Shown here: piece by piece, positions 11,701 through 22,690 of the stretch
Numbering within the stretch: position 1 is the first letter of the stretch
Layout of the letters: each line of letters starts with the position of its first letter
From: Rotaria sordida
Taxonomy: Eukaryota > Rotifera > Eurotatoria > Philodinida > Philodinidae
Assembly: GCA_905250125.1 (NCBI GenBank)
Contig: CAJNOL010000091.1
Location: 97,683-161,682 of the forward strand
DNA: 64,000 nucleotides
Reading direction: 5' to 3'
The notes under the pieces: generated by a model
Databases searched by the model: none
The model's input: only the letters and a program-made list of their open reading frames with translations
Told to the model about the DNA's origin: nothing
Position numbers and translations under genes: made by a program

Positions 11701-12161
11701 TATTAATACGACTTTATAGTAAATTAAAATTGAGAAATTTATGATAGAAGGGCAGTGAAAACATCAGCTTTATATATGAATATTTTTTATTTCATGCAAA
11801 TTTAATTTCTTTTGAAAACTCCACTTATTACTTTATTATTGATAGAAATTATTATTTATGTGTTATCAATATGCGACTCTTTTTTTTTTATTCATCTTCC
11901 TCCTATTACATCAAGGAGTTATACTATTTTATTAAAAACTTCATCTTAATTAATAGAGCGATATGTCTTTCATAAAACATCTATAAACAGTGTTCTCATA
12001 GGACATCTATATGTCTTATTCTCTTTCTTTTATTTACTGGTTAGACACCGACCAGTCGATTTTTTCTCGTTCTGTACATATATATTATTGATGATGTGAC
12101 TAAACCGCAGTAATACCAAAGAATATTTTCTAATTTGCAGATACAAAGAAAAAAAAACGAA

Positions 12162-15100
12162 ATGAATTTATCAACTAATGATCTATCATTTTTAAGCGAT
12201 CGGTGAGAGAGAGAGAGAAAAAGGGAGATTTATTTCTGTAATATTCTTTTTTATTATTATTATCAACTATAGTTCTCGACAACGATCAATGATATCAGCT
12301 GGTTTTCAATTATCGTCATCATCAGTTAATTCACCATTTGAACAATATTCATCAAAATTACCAGCATCGGTTCGTGGAGCACTCAATCATACAGCAGGTT
12401 GTATATAAATGTTGGAATCAATGTTGTTAAACAGACAAAATAAGCTCATATTACTCTCGATAGATTGTAGAAATAATTCTTTTTGTCTAATTACAATATT
12501 TTAAATCCAAATACTGCTACTATATGATATTCATTTTGTATTTCGCATAGTGTTTGTTTAATGGAAAAAATTGTACACGAAAGGTTTCATAGGCTCAGAA
12601 ACTGAATTATAGATCGCAAGAGTTCTAGTATGTCTGTAGAGTGTCCGGAAAGTTACCCACTAAAAAGAAAGCTATACATCTTCACTGCGGTTAAACGAAA
12701 TCAAGTGGCTTTTCTTATTGGTCATAGATGAGACTTGCAAGTTTTTATTCATCAAGTTTAAGTTTATGAATACTCTTGAAGTCTATAACTTTTGGATCCA
12801 ATAGATAAAAAATTCCTTTTTTCGTCATTCAGGTGTCCTTCTCTTACTTTATAAATATTTACATAAGGCTTTTTGAAAAATGAGAAACATTAGTCTCGAA
12901 TTTGATGACTACTGGAACTCTAAAATCATGACAATTTTATCAGATGACTTCTTATCAAACTTTTTTCATAAGCAAGGAATGAATTGCTTTGAAGAAACGT
13001 ATCAATTACTTTAGATTTTCCAAATGTGCCATGCAAATATTTGTAAATTAAGAGAAGGACACGTGAATGGTGAAAAGTCCAGAGTAACGAAAAAACAAAC
13101 CGTTTGTTTTAATGAATTGTATTCGAAAGTTATAGTTTTTTGGAAATATTTATAAACTAAATCTTTCTGAATAAGAACTTGCAAGTCTCCTCTATCTCCA
13201 TAAGAAAAAATCACTTGATTTGGTTTAACTGCAGTAGCAAATGTATAGCTTTCTTTTTGGTAGGTGCATTTCTGTATATCCTGTATATAAATTGTTATCA
13301 GCCAATTTGCTTATTAAATCTCGCGAAAAAATCTTGTATTGGTTGACCATATTTAAAATTAACAAAGTGTAAATTTTGAATTAAAGTTTTGATGAGTATA
13401 AAGTGAATATCACAAAAAAAAAACAGTGACAATTCATAAGCTGTCATTTTCATCAATGAAAAGATTGCCGATAAGAAGTAGTTTCATATAAATTTGATTG
13501 TTTATTAATATAAAGAATAGATCTGTGATTTCGTTTGATTTATTTTTTTTTATGCTAGAAAATAAAAATCTAATGAGGAAAAATATCCAAATGTCGAACA
13601 CTGTTCGATTTTATTTTATAGTTATGAGGAGGTTCTTGTAAGACTAAGAAGAGCTTAAAATGATTCGGACTCATAGCCTACTGACAAAGAGTAACAGCCG
13701 TTTTAATACAATTTTTATGAAAAAATAAGATTTTTCAAACGGTCATTACCCTTCATCAGATCCGTTTCAAGCTCTTTTTAGCCTTATAAAGGTCTAATCA
13801 TAGCCATCATATGAAATCGAACGATATTCGACAGTTGTATATGTTGAGATGTAAGTTACTAGCTCATTCTATTCTCGAAATATTGACATTACACATTTAC
13901 TAATCTATATAATTAATTAATCAAATAATTTTAATTAATTTCATAGATATTTCATTATTAAGTGCTCGATTTTCACGTAATGGTTATTGTTGGCTTGTCT
14001 CAGGTCAAACAGCTTATGTTTGGCTTATTTCTGGTTCAAATCGTATAACTGTAAATGAATGATTTTATTATTTCAATTTCTATTATAATTTAATTTCTTA
14101 GGATGCTATTATTCATCAAGAATTAAAATTACCTGAATGTGCTCTTGGACAACAAGCAAATTTAATAGAATTATTTTCAATAAATGCTGATGATGATGAT
14201 TATTGTTCATGTTTAGCTTTAACATGTGATGGTTATGCGCGTTATTGGCGAACTATTGTAAGACCAAATGATTATTATGATGTTAAACTTGAATTTGATC
14301 AAATAGAACTTTTATGTCATTTTAAAGTAATAATTCAAAAAAAAAAAATAATAATTTTCTTTTTACAACATATTGGTTTTTTTTGTTTTTGTTTCAGGAT
14401 GATATTTGTATTTGTGGTTCTTATTCAGGAAGATTATATACAATTCCATGTAATGCATTATGTAATAAGGTAAAATATATAATATATAAAAGAATTTTAT
14501 TTTTATAATAATATATTAAATAGGCTTATATTCGTCCATCATCATCATCATTACTTTCATCGATTGGTTTTGGTTTAAAATCTATGTTATTTGGTACAAG
14601 TCGTCAAATGAAAGATAATGAAATTCTTCGTTGTCTTCATTCATTAAAAACTGATACATCAACACAAACAACAATAACAATGAATGTTGATTTAATATCA
14701 TTAACAGATCAACATTTATATTTTTGGTATTTAGCAGAAAATGATATTCAAGTAAAATTTTTTTTTTTTGGATTGATTGATATATAAAAGTTAATTTTTT
14801 TCGTTTATAGCTTGTACATTCAATTGATCTTCAAGAAATATTTGTTCATGAAGCAAAGAAAGATCAAGTTTGTAATTGATTTAATTTATTGAATAATAAT
14901 CAAAAATTGTCTTTAATTTAGAAATCAAATGAAAATCATCGAGATGTTTCATGTATTTCATTAAGTGTAACACAGTATGTTATATAGTTTTTATTTAAAG
15001 AATTAATGATAAAGAAAAAAGAAATTTTTTTTTTCTTTTTTGTAGAGAAACAATTTATATTCTTGCTGTTCATCATAGTACACAAGATTATCGTTTAATG

Positions 15101-18100
15101 TTAGGTAAAATTAATAAGAGAAAAATTTTTTTTTGAGAGTTTTTGCTATTTTTTTGTTCGTTTTAATAATAGGTATATTTTCGTTAAATCATTCGGGTGT
15201 TCAACTTGTTTCATTTATTTTTCTTACTAATCATCTTAATATTCGTGTAAGTTTTCATAATTTAAATATTTTAAATTAGAAAGAAATTTTTGAGAATTAG
15301 ATTCAAGTTTGATTTTGAAAATAATTATTCGTTCTTTAATTCATGATGGATAAGTTTCATATTTTAATTTAAAATTTTTGCGAATATTTCACAGTAAATC
15401 TACTAGAGATCCATTTTGAAAAGTGATCTTTAAAATATTTGATTAAACATCTTTACATAGATATTTATCATCTAATGCAATCACACACTGGGTAAAACCA
15501 ACAGGTCATTGTGTAGTGTGATTCTGCTCTATGTTACTAATTCTTTGACTACAAGTGAGTGGAACTAGGTTTTTTTTAGCGCGGATCTCTAGCAATGTCC
15601 AAGACTGAGAAATAGAAACTCTCAATCGAGCTATGATAATTTCTCGGAGTAACGAAAATTGATTATTAGTTTCTTGATACATTCATATTCACAAATTTCT
15701 TAACGGATATGAATGTGAGAACAAAAAAATATCATGAATATTGTATTTTCTTGGTTTAAACAATCATAAAAGGTTTGATCGTGATTCCGGTGAGACTGGA
15801 ACCATCTTGACCATATGTAAATTTGATAGTTGCACAATGGGTTATCCTATTGTCAGTTCTCAACGAATCCATATATCACTGAGTATGAAATATCTCAGGG
15901 AAAAAAAATTGTTATTATTAATATGTTTTATTGTTGATAACTATTTATATAACTCTAAATATCGTTTCAATTTAAAACATAAAAACAGACTTTTTTCAGT
16001 TAATTATACTTGTTCATTTTATTTTCAGTTGGATGAAATTATTGTTAAACCATATGTACGAATATTTGCTGTACCAAATCAACCAGCAATATTAGTTCAT
16101 ACAAAAAAAGATGCTTTTATTTATACAGGTAAGAATATTTAATTGATATTTTTTATTTTTATTTTAATATTCAATTTTTTTTTGTTTTGAATTAATAGGT
16201 CCTGATTATTCAGTACTACTTCGTGCTAATTTTTCAAATTTAAATGAAACAGTATTAGGAAGTGGTTTATGTGCACAACGTTTACTAATATTTTGTCATG
16301 TACAAGGCTTAATAACACCTCGAGCTCAAGATTTAATGACAGCGTAAAAAAAAAAAAGAAAAATTTTATATTGATTAAAGTATATAATTTTGTAGTTTAC
16401 TTGCAAAAACAACAGACAATGATCCATATCAACCAATGATTAATTCATTTCATGCATTTCTTATTCGAAATGATCCAGTAAAGATTTATTTGATTGTATT
16501 AAATAGGAAAATAAAAATTTTTATTTTTAAGGGTGGTGCTGTTGAATTATTTCGACGTTTTATAAATACAATTGATACAAGTCAATTAGATGATATTATT
16601 GTACACTTTGGAATGTTTATTATTGATGATCCATCTTTACAAGGTTAGAAATAATTTTATATTTTAATCTAATTTTCTTTTTTTTTTTTTTTGGTGTTCA
16701 TTTTTTGATTTAGAAACAAATGATTTAACAAGACAATTAGCAAAAAAAAATGATATTTATAATTATTATTTTTCATTTCTTAAATTAATTAATGTATGGA
16801 ATAAAGTAAGAAGAAATTATAATGAAATTTTTAATTTATTGTTTAAATGATATTGTAACATAGAATGTTTTATGTTTCAAAAATATAGATTTCTGTTGTG
16901 AAGATTATTTTGATTTTATACTAAGATGTGTTCTCATATTAAAAATATATACACACAGTTTGAAAGAAAGAAAGAAAGAAAATGAATGTTAGTTTTGTAT
17001 AATAAATGATTTTATTCAACGATTTGAATCAGATAATTATTTACGCTCTCGATTAGTTTTTATATGTAAAATGATGCGTTTTAGGTAGTAGGAAAAACAC
17101 TTGTTTTCATCAGATGTCATTAAGACCGATAAACACATTAGAAATTTACAGTGACGGCGAATTTTTTTCCACTATTCAGATCCTTTTATGCTCCGAGAAA
17201 CTAGCAGTGCTCATACATCGGCCATTACCATGAGTTTTTCATGTGCCCACCCACCGACTTTACCATTTCATCCCTAAAAGTGAGATTAATCTTTTGATGA
17301 TTAGATATTTATGTTGAAAATAATGTGATATTTCAACAAAGCAAATTCTATATAAACAAAAAGTGCGCATAATTGCTTGTTTTACATTAAAATCATATCA
17401 AATTTTATGACACTTGTAAAGATAAAGACTTCATAAATTCTTCTGATCAATATTATATAATTTATATATTTTGTTATATATACATAAATCTATTTAGCTT
17501 CATGTTGCACATTTTAATAATGGAATTTATCATACAAAACAAATTTTACAACAATTTGGTGAGAAATTACAATGTGCTAAAGCTTTTGCTCAAACAAGCC
17601 AGTTTGTTATTCAAATCTTTTATATTCATTCTTTTATCTATAGTTCTATTTTAGACAATCACTTTATTTACAAGCAGCATTTCGTTCAACATCTCGATAT
17701 AATCAAGTAAATATATTCAAAAACATAAATAAAATACTTTTAAAAATAATAAATCTTTAGATTTCTCATATATCTGAAGTAATAACAACAATTGTTCTTG
17801 GTGTTATTGAAGCAAGTCGTACAATTGAAATTCAATCTTATGAAGAAGCAACACGTTTATTATTAATTGCATTTGATAGTATACAAAAATATCGTCAAGA
17901 ACATGAACAAGAATCAGCTATATCATCAAATCCAATTGATGATGAAGATTTTTCACAATCAATGATTTGTCAACCATGGATTTTATATGAACACAATCTT
18001 AATGATTTATATATGCTTCATGTAAATAATAGTTTTACTTTTTTGTGAAATGTAATGGTTATGTCGCGTTAAAGATAAACATGCGGACGCTATCAGTTCT

Positions 18101-21100
18101 CTCATAATCAAGAACATTGTTAAGAGACTCTCTACCATTTCTGAAGTTTTTGAAGGACGGCTCATGAAAAGAAAAAGATTAAAATTTTTCGAGTAGATAA
18201 AAGATACCTGGGTCGCAAGAGCTAAAAATGACTCCGCTCCTTATCATCTACCTTTATTAACCGCAATACATTTCATAGAGGTAAAAGTTTCTTTTTTTAC
18301 AGATAGTAGACACTGTTTGAACTGTCTATTTTTGGTGGTTTCCTTTTTATTCTTTATCAAAATAAAAACATCAAAATACTTCAAGTACTCTAAACAAATG
18401 CACGTGTTATCGACTAGATCATTTCTGACAACCCTGGCAAAAACTATCGATACATCATATTTTCAAATAAAATAAACATTAAGTATCTTAAAATCTTTCT
18501 GGTGTTAGTAGAAAAATGTTTCTATATAATTGAATATATCGTGCTTGAAAAAAGGAAGGCGATTTTCCAATTGTTTTTAAATGTTTCATCGCTGTACAGT
18601 TTTTGACCTTTAAAATTGTATATTAATTCTTGAAATATGTCCAGTAGATAAAGAACACTTCGAATCATATATATACAGAGCAAAACGAAAAAAAAACAAA
18701 CTTTTAGTCACATAGTTTGGTCATAATGTGGAGGAGCTAGAAAGTCAATCTAGATTTTTTTTCTTTAGGCATGGATATCTCAACATAGAGAACCAATCTT
18801 ATGACGTGAGACCCTTCATTTGACAGCTCATTGATGCCTCTATCACCAATAAAAATATCATGGAAAATGGTTTTAATTTGCCTTATTAATGAAATAATCT
18901 CCACATGAGAGTTGATGGGCATTTTCGAAAAGTGACGGATATCTCTGACTAATTTTAATCATTTATCTTGTAATTTTCTCCAACGAGTGTCCTACTCTAA
19001 TCAAGGTTTTCTTGAAAATTTTGTGATTAAAGTCATCGATAGAGAAGAGATTTATGCTGACATCATCCTAGATAATGGAGGCTTTCCTTCCACCTCAAAA
19101 TTACGCTGGATTGAAGTACCCTATCTGTAATACCATATAGACATGCGAACTTTTACTTATTTAATAAGAAAATGAAGGTTAACGCATTTAAATAGTTGAA
19201 AACCAGAAAGGTGTCAAAAAAAGTCTGTTTTTGGGCTCTAGGGAAAAAGCCAATCTTTTTTCATCGTAAAGTCTTTCCATTAAGATCTATCGAACTCGAG
19301 TTGTTGCTTGCCATTAGAATTTATTCAGCTCTATTTTTAATCAAACTATAAAACAAAAGAATTGAATTTGATGTACTTTTTATTCAATAGCAAAACTTCT
19401 TGCGACTACTGAAAGATTGAAAGTAGTTAGATAAAAACTAAAGTATTTTTATTGCGTTCAATATTTTATAAAGTATAGAGATCATAAAGGTGACATTCAT
19501 GATTATTGTATCAAAGAATATGCGATTATCTTCTCCGAAAAATAAAATTTTGTTTTTTTTGTTTTTGTTTAGTGTACTCAACATTTTGAACAAGCATTAG
19601 AATTATGTGAATCACGTGAAGTACGTGAACGTTTATTAACAATGATATCACGTCTTGTCTATCATATTCTTGATGAATATCGACTTTATATATGTGATCT
19701 TTATTCAGATAATGAATTAAATAATGATATGGAACAAAGACCATGGATTAATTATAAACAAACACGAAGTTTATTAATAAAAATATTTAGTAAATATATA
19801 TTTCTTTTTTTTGAATTGAAATTTATGATTGTTTTTTTTTCTCTAGTTAAATTAAAAGATTTTTCTAAAGGTAAACAATTAGCTGAAGAATTTGAAGATT
19901 ATCAATCATTAATTGAAATATGTGATGAATTAAAAGATATTGAACAATTACGAATGTATATTGAACAATATGGAGATAAAGTAAATATTTTTTTTGTAAA
20001 TAAAAATTTTCAATAATATAATTTTTATCTTTTTAGTTTATGATTATATTTGATGAATATTTAAGATCAAAATCAGCATTATCAGTTTTATTTCAAAAAG
20101 AATATTTTGATTTAAAATCTGTTCAACGTTATTTAAAATCTAAACCAGAATTTGCTTGGATGGTTGATATCAAAAATCGAGATTATGAACATGTAAAAAA
20201 ACAAGAAAAAAAAATTTTTTTTTTGCTTTTTTTAGAAATTTAATTAATTATTTTTAATGTTTAGGCTTCTTTATCATCATTACAACAAGTTGCTGAAACA
20301 ATTGGTAAACGTCAAGTAAGATATTTATTCATATTTATTTATTTATTCATTTGTTTTATAAATAGACTCTTTTGGCTATTAGTAAATTTGCATTATTAGC
20401 AAGTAGTCATAATGAAATACGAAATGCTGAAGCTATTAAATTACGTTTACGTTTTATTGAAAATGAAGAAAATCTTTGTCAACAAAGACTTGATCTTTTA
20501 TCAAATGTAATAAGAAATTAATAGTTATTAATTAATATGAATATTAGTTTGTTTTTTTTTTTGTCACTTTTTAGCTTGATGAAAGTGAACGATTAAAACA
20601 ACCACTTATTAGTGCAAAAGATATGATTAAGGTTAATGCGTTTGCAATTGAAAAATTTTTTAATTGAAATTGATTTATTTTAGAATTTAATATTAAAGAA
20701 AAATACATCACAATCATTATTACAACGTTATTGTAGTGCTTTGAAAATACTTTCTCAAATGGAGGTAAGAAATAATTTGAGTTATCTCATAATTATCGAC
20801 AAATATTTTTTAAATATATATATATATATATCATTTTGAATGTATGAGTCGAAATAAATAGAATATTCTAATATGATAAGTCACATAGTTTCAGTACATA
20901 TCTACAGATCTATTTTGATTTTGTTCCATTAGCATTGATATGAATCGTTGAGTTCAATCATTTCATATGAAGTTTTCTAAATTGTTTTCTTTTTTCGTCT
21001 TATATAATTTAGTCTAATGAGTTACTATTTAAAATAAACTTCACACTTTTAATTGTGTTGATGAAAGCTTAGGAATCATTTCACGAGAAACATAACCTAT

Positions 21101-22370
21101 CACAATAGAAGAATGTACAATAAAAATTCTATATTCGCGTGAAATTTATTCTATTAGAAAGACATACGTTTCGATATGTGAGGGACTACGGTGGACTAGT
21201 TGCCACCACGTTTTACATCTTGTGTGCAAAAATTTCGAACTGTTGTTAATTCTGACTCCCTGTGCTTATCCTCAGCGGTTATGTAGTTTCCAAACTTCTT
21301 CGAAAACAGTTGAAATGAATCATGATACGAAAGTCATGAATGAGAAAAAAGTTTAGACCCATTTCAACCTACTGATCTGAAGGAAGTCTATTACGAAAAT
21401 TTATGGGACAGACCGTAAGCACTTTGTCATGTAAATAATCTTTCTTCAGATTAGTGAGATTAAATTCGCTCAAATTTTTTTTTCTCAAGACTATTCACTT
21501 AAGTCTATATGAAGATATTATCAAAAGTTTGAGACCTTCAATTGAGCCGGATCAATCGTGACTCTCGTACAATGACCTTCGATATGCACAAGACCGTTAC
21601 TGTACATTTTTTGACTCAATCGTAAGAGATTTTGGGTAATCTATAAAATGAGAAACAATAACAGATGATGTCATTAAATGAACAATTTTTTTCAAATTAC
21701 AAAAAAATTTTTGATTTTCGGGATGAATTTGCAGCAGAATATTTTGCAGATAAAAATGACATTTACCATTTAAAAATTCTGTAAGAGTGCATCGAAATGC
21801 CTATTAAAACAAGATGTTATTTATCGCACGCTATTTTCTTCTACTTGATTGACTTTTCTTTATTGACATCGAATAACGATGAATAGTCTATCACATAATC
21901 ATATTATCCCAATGGTGAAATATCAAGGACATAATCTTTTTGTTCCCAACCATAAGGTAAAAGAAAAGAAAAAACGGATTGAGAAAAAGAAAAGTCATCG
22001 ATATCAGATTTCAATTCGGATCGGGTCACAAAAATTTGGTCCATGTCTGACATTAATCTACTCATAAACCAATTCCTTGAATTCGAATTAATTTGAGTCA
22101 CGTAAAAAACATAAGTGATTGTTTTTATCCGACAAAAAAAAAAGATTAATACGGATTTATCTATCATAAAACATGATCTAATGAAAATGTTTTTTTATTC
22201 TTCCTTTTTAGACTAATCCAGATTTTGATCAACTTCGTTTATTTATATTTTCTCAAGCAATTCTAGTTGATCCTCTTAAACCAATAAGTAATTCAGTAGA
22301 TCCATTATCATGTAATGCTAAAACACTTCTTAGTCAATTATTTGATTATATTAAGCGTAAGTTTTTATAT

Positions 22371-22401
<31 letters not shown>

Positions 22402-22568
22402 CTATTATTTATTTATTGAAAAATAATTTAGATGAAAATCTTGATAAATATAATATAATTCCATCACGTGAAAAACTTCAATCATCAAATGAACTTATTT
22501 CATTTCAAAATAATCATGATTTTCAAGAAGCTCTTTCAGCAATCTATTCATCATTGTTAACTAGATAA
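12162..22568 (+). CDS. NUP133: Nuclear pore complex protein Nup133
   Basis: Twenty-seven exons total 3105 nt (1034 aa; human protein 1156). Exons: 12162-12202, 12273-12397, 13947-14050, 14102-14326, 14398-14469, 14524-14751, 14811-14867, 14922-14974, 15046-15104, 15173-15246, 16029-16128, 16199-16343, 16396-16477, 16532-16643, 16714-16805, 17498-17601, 17655-17706, 17761-18021, 19573-19789, 19847-19980, 20037-20192, 20265-20315, 20366-20506, 20575-20631, 20684-20764, 22212-22356, 22432-22568. A Ser-rich N-terminal tail leads into a beta-propeller (NGYCWLVSGQTAYVWLISGS), then an alpha-helical stack with VLGSGLCAQRLLIFCHVQGL and QLAEEFEDYQSLIEICDEL, as in Nup133 of the Y-shaped Nup107-160 scaffold. 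Most introns are 50-75 bases. Five are longer (0.7-1.55 kb) and at least two hold palindromic repeats. The gene ends 122 bp from the P2X stop, tail to tail. Confidence 0.92.
12641..13281. repeat. Long palindromic element in NUP133 intron 2
   Basis: A 640-bp imperfect palindrome. The left arm begins GTGTCCGGAAAGTTACCCAC and contains AAAAAGAAAGCTATACATC and ACTTGCAAGTTTTTATTCA. The right arm, reverse-complemented, reads GATATACAGAAATGCACCTACC, then AAAAAGAAAGCTATACATTT and ACTTGCAAGTTCTTATTCAG. Pairing runs over at least 240 bases per arm. The open frame on the minus strand at 13011-13214 lies in the right arm, and a stop-ridden copy lies in the left arm. Its product is not recognised, so it is either repeat-borne or chance. 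Confidence 0.75.
13587..13838. repeat. MITE family A copy 1 (NUP133 intron 2)
   Basis: A 252-bp element with inverted ends. The left end reads CCAAATGTCGAACACTGTTC and the right end, reverse-complemented, reads CAACTGTCGAATATCGTTC followed by GATTTCATATGATGGCTATGA. The arms continue through an AAGAAGAGCTTAAAA / AAAAAGAGCTTGAAA pairing. A shorter relative with the same ends lies in an ANAPC1 intron at 61699-61836, so this is a dispersed family. Confidence 0.75.
18044..18277. repeat. Diverged inverted repeat in NUP133 intron 18
   Basis: The left arm GTGAAATGTAATGG...GCGTTAAAGATAAACATGCGGA pairs imperfectly with the right arm, reverse-complemented ATGAAATGTATTGCGGTTAATAAAGG...GGAGCGGAGTCA. Gaps are needed, so this is an old palindromic element. 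The rest of this 1.55-kb intron (18022-19572) shows no recognisable gene. Confidence 0.45.
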
Positions 22569-22690
22569 TTTTGTTATTGTATAAAATAAAAAAAAGAAAA
22601 CATAAAACAAATCTTTTTTTTTTTCTGTTTCCTGAGAAAAATAAATAAATATATATATATATGCATGAATACATATATCCTGGAATATAA

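Noticed and set aside
18737..18922. Minus-strand 61-codon frame inside NUP133 intron 18
   Set aside because: No recognisable domain or second exon; could be repeat-derived, but no evidence was seen within the window.
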